NCBI GenBank assembly: GCA_036509075.1
Contig: DATCGG010000190.1
Location: forward strand, 1-20,946
Length of the DNA stretch: 20,946 nucleotides
Direction: 5' to 3'
Source of the DNA: JAJKIV01 sp036509075
GTDB lineage: Bacteria > Gemmatimonadota > Gemmatimonadetes > Gemmatimonadales > Gemmatimonadaceae
Within the stretch, counting starts at the first letter, position 1, and each line of letters starts with the position of its first letter. Below are positions 6,866 through 15,216 of this stretch, piece after piece. Both the position numbers and the translations under genes were made by a program. The notes beneath the pieces are model-generated. The model saw nothing but the letters and a program-made list of their open reading frames with translations. It was not told the origin of the DNA and ran no database searches.

Positions 6866-9037
6866 TCACCCGAACTCGATCTGAACGCGAACAGGCTCGG
6901 TGCTCGATTCGACCGCGAGCACGTTGACGAGCGTTCGGCTCGCGTGCCGCTCGAAATGCAGCGAGAGGCGCGACGCGCCAACGCGCAGATTCGTGATGGT
7001 GAGCTTGCTCAGGTGCGTCGGCAGAACAGGGTTGCGAATGTGCACCGCCCCACCGGGCGCATCCGGCAGAATGCCCAGCGTCCCCTGGAGCATCATGAAC
7101 AGGGCGCCCGCCGCCCACGCTTGTGGCGAGCAGCTCACCGGATACTGAACAGGGCGCGTCTCCTGGGTGCGCTCCATGCCACAGTACAGTTCCGGCAATC
7201 GGTTGTACCTCGCCGCCGCCGCCGCTTCCGCCGTCGCCACCACGATCGGTATGGCGTTGGCACCGAGGCCGTAGTGCGACATGCCCATTACTATCAGCGC
7301 GTTGTCGTGCGGCCACACGGAGCCGTCGTGGTAGCTCATCGGGTTGAACACCGCGTGTCGCGCGCTCAGCGTGCGAACGCCCCAGCCGCAGTACATGTCC
7401 GGCGCCAGCAGCGTCGTCGCCACGCGCCGTCCGCGCTCCGTGTCAGGCAGCCTGCTGTACAGCAGGTGGCCGGCATTGGACGTGACTGTGGGAACCGCGT
7501 GCTTGTTTCCATCGAGGGCCAGGGCGAACGTCCCGAGTTCCTCGAGCCAGAACGCATCCATCACGCGCTGCTGCAGGCGGGCCGCTTCGTTTGCGAGCCG
7601 CTGCGCCGTGTCGGACTCTCCCAGCCGGGAGAACAAGGCGGCCGCGCGCACCTTGGCGTCGTAGACGTACCCCTGCACCTCGATGAGCGCGATCGGCGGA
7701 TGCGGCAGCCGACCGTCGGGGAACGGCACGCCGTCGCCGGAATCCTTCCACCCCTGATTCACCAACCCGCGCGGTGACGTGCTTGCGTACTCGACGAGCC
7801 CGTCGCCATCCCGATCCCCGTACTCATCGATCCACGCCAGCGCGCGACGCACGTTAGGCAGCAGCTCACGAACGAGCGAATCGTCCCCCGTCCATCGCCA
7901 CGTCTCGTGGAGCAGCACCAGCCACAGCGGCGTCGCGTCGATGGTGCCGTAGTACGGCACGTGCGGGATCTCGCCGCTCCGTGCCATCTCCCCTCGACGC
8001 AGCTCGTGCATGATCTTGCCCGGCTGTTCCTCCGTATACGTGTTTTCTTTCGTGCCCTGATGCCGTGCGAGATAGCGCAGGGCATCGATCGCGATGCGAG
8101 GATTGAGGGACAATGTTTCCATTGAGGTGATCAGCGCATCTCGTCCGAACACGGTCGAATACCACGGAATACCCGCCGAGATGACCCTGCTCCCATCGGC
8201 GGTGATGTAGAGCGATCGCAGGTCGTCGATCGCCCGTGTGATCGTCGCGTCGAACGTTCCGATGCCACTCGTCCACCGGGAGCACGCCGACCGCCAGCGA
8301 TCGTACACGGTCGTGAGCCGGCGCCGCCGGTCATCGAAGCCGGTCTCCGTGACTGCGTGGGGACGCTCACGCATGGTGGCGCCCTTGACGGTCCATTCGA
8401 GTTGCACCGGCGTCCCAGGCAACAGGCGAAACGCCCAGCGCGCTGTACGCGCGTCGAGAGCGTCGGGCGGATCGACGAACCGGATCGCGCTCCCCATCAC
8501 TCGACCGTCGCGACCGCGATACGCAAACCGAATCGACGTGGGTTCGACGATCGGCGCCAGAAATGTCCCACGCTGCTCGCGCTTCCACCCGCGCACCTCG
8601 AAGATGTCGGCGAAGTCGCAACCGACGAGGAGCTGCACCCAGAAGTCGATCGGTCGCACGAGAAAGTTCGTGAGCGTCAGTCGCTCCATCAGCGAATCCT
8701 CGAGGACCAGCTCACGTCGGATGTAGATCGCGTGTTTCGGGTCCCACGCGTTCCCGCCGAACTCGTGGTCCGTGACAGCCAGGTCGATCTGCGAGTAGTA
8801 CGGTTGAATGACCTGCGTCGAGAGCTTCGCCGGCGGGCTGCCCGCCATGCGGACCTCGTAGTGACTGAGGATCCGCGTGTCTCCTTCGAACACGCCGAGC
8901 GAACAATTGCCCGCCGGCGCCACGTTGCCGTGTTGGTCGATGAGGGCGAATAGCCGATCGTGCTTGAGGGTGAGCGCATCCGAAACCGGCGTCTCGCGGT
9001 CACAGGGAATTGCCGGGTAGCCGACGGCATCGGCCAT
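6866..9037 (-). CDS. Amylo-alpha-1,6-glucosidase-type glycogen debranching enzyme
   Basis: A protein of about 723 residues with an N-terminal debranching domain (LKHDRLFALIDQHGNV, then GVFEGDTRILSHYEV) and a C-terminal alpha/alpha-barrel glucosidase domain. The barrel contains AGIPWYSTVFGRDALIT (288-304), EEQPGKIMHELRRGE (336-350), PYYGTIDATPLW (361-372) and, near the end, NPMSYHDGSVWPHDNA. These are standard for the bacterial amylo-alpha-1,6-glucosidase family, which acts on alpha-glucan branches or related glucosides in the cytoplasm. The start is uncertain. ATG 9037 precedes the conserved domain, whereas GTG 9127, three bases after the glycosyltransferase stop, would add 30 residues. Neither has a good ribosome binding site. 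The ORF extends to 9574, but that part overlaps the glycosyltransferase. Confidence 0.85.
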   Translation of the reverse strand: MADAVGYPAIPCDRETPVSDALTLKHDRLFALIDQHGNVAPAGNCSLGVFEGDTRILSHYEVRMAGSPPAKLSTQVIQPYYSQIDLAVTDHEFGGNAWDPKHAIYIRRELVLEDSLMERLTLTNFLVRPIDFWVQLLVGCDFADIFEVRGWKREQRGTFLAPIVEPTSIRFAYRGRDGRVMGSAIRFVDPPDALDARTARWAFRLLPGTPVQLEWTVKGATMRERPHAVTETGFDDRRRRLTTVYDRWRSACSRWTSGIGTFDATITRAIDDLRSLYITADGSRVISAGIPWYSTVFGRDALITSMETLSLNPRIAIDALRYLARHQGTKENTYTEEQPGKIMHELRRGEMARSGEIPHVPYYGTIDATPLWLVLLHETWRWTGDDSLVRELLPNVRRALAWIDEYGDRDGDGLVEYASTSPRGLVNQGWKDSGDGVPFPDGRLPHPPIALIEVQGYVYDAKVRAAALFSRLGESDTAQRLANEAARLQQRVMDAFWLEELGTFALALDGNKHAVPTVTSNAGHLLYSRLPDTERGRRVATTLLAPDMYCGWGVRTLSARHAVFNPMSYHDGSVWPHDNALIVMGMSHYGLGANAIPIVVATAEAAAAARYNRLPELYCGMERTQETRPVQYPVSCSPQAWAAGALFMMLQGTLGILPDAPGGAVHIRNPVLPTHLSKLTITNLRVGASRLSLHFERHASRTLVNVLAVESSTEPVRVQIEFG

Positions 9038-9129
9038 CGAGATGATCGGTTGGTCCGACGGCGACGCGCTCCGCGCCGCGATCTGATCGGAGGCGTTGGG
9101 CTTGCCTCCCGTCGCGCGCGAGGTCACGG

Positions 9130-10203
9130 CTACGCCACCATTCGCGAGCTCGATCCGCGGGAAGGTGACGACGTCGACGTACCGAGAATGCGTTGGTACA
9201 ATGCGACGTGATCCGCGACCATGCGGTCGGCGCTGAATCGCTCGACCGCCCGCGCGCGACACGCGGCGCGGTCGATCCGGTCGACGGCGCCGCCTGGTCG
9301 AAGCAGGTCGACCATGTGCTCGGCGGACGTCGCGATGAATCCCGTCAGGCCATGCTCGACCAGCTCGGGAACGCTGCCCATCCCGAACGTGACCACCGGA
9401 CAGCCCGATAGCATGGCCTCGATCAGAATGAGACCGAACGGCTCGTTCCACTCGATCGGCGCGAGCAGTGCGCGCGCGTGTGCGAGCAGTCGAGCCTTGG
9501 TGGCGCTGCCGACGGGCCCGACGTCGGTGACGTGAGGCTGCGCAAGCCTCGGCTGCAGCTCCCTCTCCGCCCACGCCTCGTCAGGCGGATGAACCTCTCC
9601 CGCCATCCGAATCCGAGCGCCGGCCTCGCGAGCGACATCGATGGCCGTATGTGGCCCCTTCACACTCGAGTAGCGTCCGACGAAGCACACATAGTCGCCG
9701 CGTGGCCGCGGTGTCCACTGGTACCTCGCCGGATCCAGACCATGATGGATGACGTGCACATGCCGGAGGCAGATCTCGCGGCGTCGTTGATCGTCGGAGA
9801 TCGCGACGTAATGCGGCTCCTGACAATACCGGTAGAACGCCGACAGCTGCTCGTCTCTGGCATGATGGATCGTGTACACCATCGGCGCGGCGGGCGCGAG
9901 GCGGGCACACGCCAGCGCGACCGCCGAGTGCGCGTGGATCACGTCGAACGGACCACGTTCGCTGATCTCCTGCAGCGCCCAGGACACGTGATTCAGGTCG
10001 GCGAGGGTTTCCGGAGGCCACTGGCCTTTGTCGTACAGGAATCGAAGCTCGGCGCTGGTCCGTGAATCGCCGGTTCCGAAGAGCTCGACGTGGTGGCCAA
10101 GGCGGACAAGTCCTTCGGCCAATTCGTATACGACGAGCTCGGTGCCGCCATAAAGGCGCGGTGGAACTGCCAGGTACGGTGTGGAGATCAGTGCGATTCG
10201 CAT
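9130..10203 (-). CDS. Glycosyltransferase family 4
   Basis: A 357-residue GT-B retaining transferase. The N-terminal acceptor domain carries LYGGTE (17-22) and FDVIHAHS. The linker region has VIHHGLDPARY (151-161). The sugar-nucleotide domain has EPFGLILIEAMLSG (254-267), the GT4 EX7E signature, followed by VPELVEHGLTGF. No membrane segment is seen. Its TAG lies 93 bases before the chosen debranching-enzyme ATG, so the two are likely co-transcribed; a role in glucan or compatible-solute glucoside metabolism is an inference. The ATG is preceded by only a weak GGAA. Donor and acceptor cannot be read from sequence. Confidence 0.86.
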   Translation of the reverse strand: MRIALISTPYLAVPPRLYGGTELVVYELAEGLVRLGHHVELFGTGDSRTSAELRFLYDKGQWPPETLADLNHVSWALQEISERGPFDVIHAHSAVALACARLAPAAPMVYTIHHARDEQLSAFYRYCQEPHYVAISDDQRRREICLRHVHVIHHGLDPARYQWTPRPRGDYVCFVGRYSSVKGPHTAIDVAREAGARIRMAGEVHPPDEAWAERELQPRLAQPHVTDVGPVGSATKARLLAHARALLAPIEWNEPFGLILIEAMLSGCPVVTFGMGSVPELVEHGLTGFIATSAEHMVDLLRPGGAVDRIDRAACRARAVERFSADRMVADHVALYQRILGTSTSSPSRGSSSRMVA

Positions 10204-10354
10204 GCGCGTTCCAAGCCGATGTGAATCAACGCCTCGACCGTAACTGAGGCAGCGACGCCCCTCACTCCGCAGTCACTGTGCCACCTACCCCTCGCGCGAC
10301 GGGCATCTCGACTGGACGGACCAATTATGGTTGGGCTGCGCGACGGTCATCTCA

Positions 10355-10379
10355 CCACAGAGGTCGCAAACCTCTGCGG
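10355..10379. terminator. Stem-loop between kinase and glycosyltransferase genes
   Basis: CAGAGGT (10358-10364) pairs with ACCTCTG (10370-10376) around the loop CGCAA, and CC/GG (10355-10356 with 10378-10379) pair beyond one A-C mismatch. It lies about 45 bases downstream of the kinase stop in the 221-base gap before the glycosyltransferase. No U-tract follows on the minus strand, so it is only a candidate terminator and could instead be an operator. Confidence 0.4.
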
Positions 10380-10424
10380 TTAAACAGAGCCGTGGTCCGC
10401 GAGTACCCGACGCGCCACGTTAGG

Positions 10425-12095
10425 CTAGTCCTTGCAGTCGAGCCGTTCGTTCCAGAGGCGCACCTGCGCCGCGAACTTCGCCATCTGCGCGGCCTCGGCG
10501 CCGATCGACCCCAGCATCAGACACGCGTCGCTCTTCTGCTCGAGCAGCAGATACGCCGCAACCGTGTACACGCCCATCTCGACGACGTCGGGGCGCGACT
10601 CGAGACGCGGCACGATCGCGCGCGCCGAGTCGAGAACGGCGCGCGCGAGCACCTTGGCGCGCGACGTGTCCTCGCGCGCCCCGACGATCAACGACTGGAC
10701 GTAATCCAGGGCCGCCCGTGGGCCACTCGACGAAGACGCCTCTGGCCCCGCTTTGGCCGACGAAATCGCCGTGTCGCCACGGGCTGGCACTGCGCCCGCG
10801 ACCGCGACCGTGTTGGGCGCTGCCGGCTTCGGACCGCTCGCGTTAGGCGTTGCCACTGGCGACACCGCCGGCACCGCGCTCGGCGCCGAGTCACGCGCCG
10901 CAACTGCGGGCGGCGCAGTCGGCGCGCTCGCGGTGGGCCCCGGCGCCCCGCTCCCCGCGCGGCCGCGTAATGCGAGAACCCCAACGACCGCAATGGCGGC
11001 AATTCCCAACACGACCGCACTGGCCACCGCCACCTTCCGGGCTCGCTTGTCATCCCCTGCCGGCTTGTCTGCCGCCGCGGGAGCTTGCCGTGGCGGCAGA
11101 ACGTCGACGCGCGCGGGTGTCGGGCTGAGCAGGGGCCGGTCGGGGACGCCGGTCGCGTCTGCCAACGCGTGTGCAAACTCGGGGGCCGTCTCATAGCGTT
11201 CGGCTGGTGACCGCGCGAGCCCTTTGTCCATCACCGCCTGAAGCGCCGGCGGCCATGTTCCATCGGTCGTCACTTCGGCGAGCGTCTTCGGACGGTCGCG
11301 AAGCCGCATCAGCGCCGCCTCGTGCGGCGATTCGCCTTCGAATGGCAGCCTCCCCGTCAGCATGTAGAACGTGACGAGCGCAAGCGAATAGATGTCGCTC
11401 CGCCAATCGAGCGAGATCGCCGACAGCTGCTCGGGACTCATGTACTCCGGTGTCCCGATCACCAGTCCCTGCTGCGTGAGCTTGGGACCGCCGCCACTCA
11501 TCGCCTCGGCGATACCGAAGTCGACGACCTTGGCCCGATCGGAGCCATCGCGTCGCACACCGAGCAGAATGTTGTCGGGCTTGAGGTCCCGATGCACGAT
11601 CGGGGTTGGTCGTTCGTGCGCGGCGGCGAGCGCTTCGGCCACCTGGCGCGTAATCTCGATCGCGCGAGGGATCGACAGCGGTCCGTTTCGAGCGACGATC
11701 TCCCCGAGCGGCTTGCCCTCGACAAACTCCATCGCGATGTACAGGAGACCATCGCCGATCTCGCCGTGATCGAACACGCGCGCGACATGCTCGTTCTCGA
11801 TCTGGCTGGCGTTGACCGCTTCGCGCCGGAAGCGTGTGACGACGTTCGCGTCGCGGACCAGCCAGGGATGAAGCACCTTGACCGCCACGTTTTGCGGCAG
11901 GCGCACGTGCCGGGCGAGATACACTCGCCCCATGCCCCCTTCCCCGACCATATCGGTGATCAGGTATCGGTCGGCGACGACCGTTCCGACGAGATCGTCG
12001 CCGATAGTGAGCGACTGCAGCGTGCACCCATCGGCAGAACAATAGAGCACATCGTCGCCGTATTCCTTTTCACAGGTCGGGCAGACCTTGGCCAT
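10425..12095 (-). CDS. Transmembrane Ser/Thr protein kinase with N-terminal zinc ribbon
   Basis: A 556-residue Hanks-type kinase. Residues 1-25 hold a CPTC...C....C zinc ribbon (Cys5, 8, 19, 24). The kinase domain (about 44-320) is complete: GEGGMGRVY loop (51-59), Lys73 in VAVKVL, HRDLKPDN (168-175), DFG (192-194) and TPEYMSPEQ (215-223), so it should be active. A Pro/Ala-rich linker leads to one membrane helix (about 354-376), then a long Ala/Pro/Ser-rich linker and a helical C-terminal domain (about 470-556) that should face the periplasm. GGAGG lies only three bases before the ATG. It ends the minus-strand gene string that starts in the T6SS genes. T6SS-linked kinases are known, but this architecture is not that of the classical PpkA as I recall it. 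Confidence 0.92.
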   Translation of the reverse strand: MAKVCPTCEKEYGDDVLYCSADGCTLQSLTIGDDLVGTVVADRYLITDMVGEGGMGRVYLARHVRLPQNVAVKVLHPWLVRDANVVTRFRREAVNASQIENEHVARVFDHGEIGDGLLYIAMEFVEGKPLGEIVARNGPLSIPRAIEITRQVAEALAAAHERPTPIVHRDLKPDNILLGVRRDGSDRAKVVDFGIAEAMSGGGPKLTQQGLVIGTPEYMSPEQLSAISLDWRSDIYSLALVTFYMLTGRLPFEGESPHEAALMRLRDRPKTLAEVTTDGTWPPALQAVMDKGLARSPAERYETAPEFAHALADATGVPDRPLLSPTPARVDVLPPRQAPAAADKPAGDDKRARKVAVASAVVLGIAAIAVVGVLALRGRAGSGAPGPTASAPTAPPAVAARDSAPSAVPAVSPVATPNASGPKPAAPNTVAVAGAVPARGDTAISSAKAGPEASSSSGPRAALDYVQSLIVGAREDTSRAKVLARAVLDSARAIVPRLESRPDVVEMGVYTVAAYLLLEQKSDACLMLGSIGAEAAQMAKFAAQVRLWNERLDCKD

Positions 12096-12163
12096 TGGCC
12101 TCCAGCCGCGAGATCGGGATCGTTAGGTGCGCGCGATGAGCTGCCTTCGCCGGAATGGGTCCG

Positions 12164-12961
12164 TCACTCGTCGGTGCCGCCGTTGGCCTCACGCACTTTC
12201 GCCTCGGCGATGGTTCGTTGCGCGACGTACGACGTTGGCAGCGACTTCGCCAGGAACATCTTGTACAGCGGGATCGCCTCCGACATGGACTTGCGGTCCT
12301 CGGCATCGATGGCCTTGGACAGGATCACGAGCTCGCTCAGGCTTCCCGTCGATTTCACCGCCGTTTCGCCAGCCGACGACACCACGGTGCTCCCGGTACT
12401 GCCGGTGCTGCCGGTTTGACGCGGGCGCGCCGCCGGGAGCTTCATGCCGTGGGCGACCTTGTCCCCCAGCTGGTCGATGAGGTCCTGGAGCTTGTCGGCG
12501 TTGCCGCGCACCTGCGTGCTGTACTCCATCTCCGACGTCTCCACGCTGTACGCGCTGGCCGTGATGCGCGTGTCGCCGTTCGGCTGGACGAGGTAGGTGC
12601 CGTAGATGATGTGGTGGGCGTTGAGCAGCTTCCCGACCTGAACCGCCTGGCTCGGGTCGACACGGCCGCTCGTGGCGAGATTCTGCTCGTTCATGATCTC
12701 GTTCAGCTTTTCGCGCGTGACGATGCGAATGCTGTCCGTCTCGCCCAGCCTGCCGGCCAGGACGGTCGCGATCCCCTTGCTGAGCGCCTTGTAGTCCGCG
12801 TCGGTGCGCATCGACGCATTGATGTAGTCCAGCACGGCCACGACCGGCCGGCGATCCTGAGTCGCGCCCTGCGCGGCGAGCGCAGAGACGCAGGTGCCTA
12901 ACACGGCCAGTGTCGTCGCGGCAAACGTGAGACGACGTGGAATTCGATGTGTGAATCGCAT
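12164..12961 (-). CDS. Exported CsgG-like protein (paralogue 1)
   Basis: A 265-residue protein with a signal peptide (cleavage near ALA at 29) and a CsgG/FlgO-like alpha/beta domain: VVAVLDYIN, then KALSKGIATVLAGRL, IRIVTREKLNEIMNEQ and VGKLLNAHHIIYGTY. Its central part is clearly related to the protein at 14201-15163. A short TGS repeat precedes a TPR-like C-terminal helical part. There is no lipobox cysteine at the cleavage site (Cys24 is inside the signal core). GAGG lies six bases before the ATG, and the gene starts 17 bases after the beta-barrel gene. CsgG-domain proteins act at the outer membrane or periplasm; the specific role here is unknown. Confidence 0.75.
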   Translation of the reverse strand: MRFTHRIPRRLTFAATTLAVLGTCVSALAAQGATQDRRPVVAVLDYINASMRTDADYKALSKGIATVLAGRLGETDSIRIVTREKLNEIMNEQNLATSGRVDPSQAVQVGKLLNAHHIIYGTYLVQPNGDTRITASAYSVETSEMEYSTQVRGNADKLQDLIDQLGDKVAHGMKLPAARPRQTGSTGSTGSTVVSSAGETAVKSTGSLSELVILSKAIDAEDRKSMSEAIPLYKMFLAKSLPTSYVAQRTIAEAKVREANGGTDE

Positions 12962-12978
12962 GATTGCCTCGTGTCTCG

Positions 12979-14184
12979 TTAGAAGCGGGCGCCCAGCGTC
13001 AAGCCACCGGAGAACCCGGTGACGGTCGACGATGCGTCGCCCGACTCGAGCCGACCACCCTGGACCCGAACGAAGGGTTGCAGCGAATAGTGGCCGCCGA
13101 GCCGTTGTTGAAGCCCAAGCGTGAGCGTTCCGCTGGCGATCCCGGCGGTCGTCAGCAGATTGTCCGATTTCAGACCGGTTTGATGCCGGCCGTTGAGGGC
13201 GATGAGCAGTCCCGTCGACGGCGAGAGGCCGGTGACCGACCGGACGCCCGCATCGAGGTAGTTCGCGTCGCTGTTCGAGACTTTCACGTTTTCACGCTCG
13301 TACTCGGTCCGGTAGCGGTCCACGACGTAGAACGTGAGCTCGCGGAACCGGGACGAGGCAACCTGGTACTGCCAATCCGCCGTATAGATCGGACCGAGCT
13401 TGCTCTGGCTGGCTGCCGTCCCGAGGGTGGTGCCGCTCTGGAGCTCCTCCTCAGCGAAGAAATCGGCCGACAGCCCGAACGTCATGCTGGACTGGCCAAT
13501 CAGGCGGCTGGATCCCAGCGAGAGATGGACCGCGTCCCCGGGGCTGAAGTCCACGGGGATTCCGGCCGCTACGGAGATCGGCGTGTACTGCTTTCGCATC
13601 TCGTACGAGCTGCCTAACGCCCACGACCAGGCCCCGATTTCGCGCGCGAGCACGACGCCGAGCGTCCCGCCAGTCCCGATGCCGAGCACCGGAACCTGGA
13701 AGCTGAGCGCTGGTGCGCCCACGACCCGCAGCGCGCTCAATTCCTCCGGATTGAGCTCCGTCTCACCGGTTGGCAGGTTGATGCCGGCCGTGAGGAGCAC
13801 GTTATCGCCGACGATGTGGCCGGTGGCGCGAATGCGCACGTCGGAGATGCCCTTCAACGTGTAGCCGTCGGTCTGCGTCACGGGGTCCGTGCCGGAAATG
13901 CGGACGTCGCTGCTCGCGTACGCGGTGGTGAGATCGAACGACAACCGGCTGCCGGCCGGTACCACGACCGACACCGGAATCGACCATTGCGACGCGCGCG
14001 TCACCCGCACGGAGCTCGCGCCATCGACCGTGGGCTGCGGAATCCCATCGTTTCCAAACTTCCACACCTCGAACACCGGGCCGAAGAACGATGATGCATC
14101 CCCGGCCAGCTTGACCTGCGCCAGGGCGCCGGACGACATCCCGACAAGGATGACGCAGGCGCGAACGACCGCAGACTTGAGCAT
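12979..14184 (-). CDS. Outer-membrane beta-barrel protein
   Basis: A 401-residue protein with a signal peptide (MLKSAVVRACVILVGMSSGALAQ). Many alternating amphipathic strands and aromatic girdle residues follow, and it ends with Phe in GLTLGARF, the usual C-terminal signal for outer-membrane barrels. Fragments such as GHIVGDNVLLTAGINLPTGE recall porin/transporter-like barrels of unknown function. The ORF extends to 14292, but ATG 14184 starts the signal peptide, follows the upstream stop by 16 bases and has GAGG nearby. It is encoded between two CsgG-like genes, suggesting a joint envelope complex. Confidence 0.8.
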   Translation of the reverse strand: MLKSAVVRACVILVGMSSGALAQVKLAGDASSFFGPVFEVWKFGNDGIPQPTVDGASSVRVTRASQWSIPVSVVVPAGSRLSFDLTTAYASSDVRISGTDPVTQTDGYTLKGISDVRIRATGHIVGDNVLLTAGINLPTGETELNPEELSALRVVGAPALSFQVPVLGIGTGGTLGVVLAREIGAWSWALGSSYEMRKQYTPISVAAGIPVDFSPGDAVHLSLGSSRLIGQSSMTFGLSADFFAEEELQSGTTLGTAASQSKLGPIYTADWQYQVASSRFRELTFYVVDRYRTEYERENVKVSNSDANYLDAGVRSVTGLSPSTGLLIALNGRHQTGLKSDNLLTTAGIASGTLTLGLQQRLGGHYSLQPFVRVQGGRLESGDASSTVTGFSGGLTLGARF

Positions 14185-14200
14185 GTGCACGGTCGCCTCG

Positions 14201-15163
14201 TCAGCGTGGAGTGAGAATCGTGATGTAGATCGTGACAGTCGTTGCCGGAAACGCGGGATCGGTGATGCCGCCCGGTGGCTGCCCTCCGCCAATAGGCGTC
14301 GTGAACACCGAGTTCAGGCGATCGATCGTCATCGCGCTCGCGCGGGCGAGCGCGTTCTTGCGAGTCGTAATGCCTGCGAGGCCAGCCGCCTCCTCGCGGC
14401 GCGTCGCGGCGAGCGTAAACCCGGGATCGAGACGGAGCGCCTCATCGTAGGCCCCAACGGCGTCGGCGAAACGGAACTCCGACTCATACCGCGCGGCTTT
14501 GCCATAGGCAATGAACGCGGCGATGTTCTTCGTCGGCCGCTCTTCCACCGCCGCGCGTTCAGCGGGCGTGAGCGTGACGCCCATGTTCTCGAAGAGTCGC
14601 AGAGCAATCTGCTTTTCGGCGTCGAGCACGTTGTCGAGGCGCATCTGCTCCGAGACCGCGGGCTGCACCTGACGAGTCGCCGCATCGGCGACGCCGACGC
14701 TTATGCCCATGGCATTGGCCTGCGCGTCGAGCGCACCGTACACGATGCGCCGTGCCTGCACGAGACGGCCGACTCGAGGCGCAGTGCTTGAATCCGCACG
14801 GCCCGAAGCCGCGAGCGATAGCTCGCGCATGATGGCGTCGAGGCGAAGCCGGTCGACGATGCGCAGCTGGCTGCTCTTGGCGAGATCGACGCGCAGCAGG
14901 TCGGCCAGTCCGTAGCCGAGCGCCGCGGTCGAGGAGTCGAGACCGGTCTGGTCGAACGGCAGCACACCCACGGTCCTGGACGACAGCGTGTCCGGCTTGA
15001 GCTGTGCCTCGACCGCCATGGCCTGGCGTGCCGCGTCCTGGGCCTCCTTCACGCGCGGGTGAGGCGCCGGCGCGCCGGCGGCGCCATGGTAACAGCCCGG
15101 CATCGTGAGCACGGCGGCGATCACCGCCAGCCATCCCAGTGCGCCGGTGCGTCCGCGGGCCAT
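14201..15163 (-). CDS. CsgG-like lipoprotein with TPR-like C-terminus (paralogue 2)
   Basis: A 320-residue protein. MARGRTGALGWLAVIAAVL followed by TMPGC gives a lipobox with Cys24, so outer-membrane lipidation is expected. The CsgG-like domain shows TVGVLPFDQTG, LGYGLADLLRVDL, LRIVDRLRLDAIMREL and VGRLVQARRIVYGAL, matching the paralogue at 12164-12961. A helical repeat (FADAVGAYDEALRLDPGF) resembles one TPR. The start is chosen for the compact lipoprotein signal and an AGGA upstream; ATG 15214, two bases after the Ig-protein stop, would add 17 residues and is a real alternative. Confidence 0.75.
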   Translation of the reverse strand: MARGRTGALGWLAVIAAVLTMPGCYHGAAGAPAPHPRVKEAQDAARQAMAVEAQLKPDTLSSRTVGVLPFDQTGLDSSTAALGYGLADLLRVDLAKSSQLRIVDRLRLDAIMRELSLAASGRADSSTAPRVGRLVQARRIVYGALDAQANAMGISVGVADAATRQVQPAVSEQMRLDNVLDAEKQIALRLFENMGVTLTPAERAAVEERPTKNIAAFIAYGKAARYESEFRFADAVGAYDEALRLDPGFTLAATRREEAAGLAGITTRKNALARASAMTIDRLNSVFTTPIGGGQPPGGITDPAFPATTVTIYITILTPR

Positions 15164-15216
15164 CGAACGATCCTGGCGGTGACGTACGCCAACAGCTCGA
15201 TTCACGTTAGGCATGG

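Noticed and set aside
9038..9574. Upstream extension of the debranching enzyme ORF
   Set aside because: Most of it overlaps the GT4 gene and is Arg-rich shadow sequence. Only 9038-9127 could be real if GTG 9127 is the start.
10204..10424. Promoter or small RNA gene in the 221-base gap
   Set aside because: Apart from the hairpin and one CGTTAGGC copy, no convincing -35/-10 pair or ORF was found; only an AT-rich patch near 10320.
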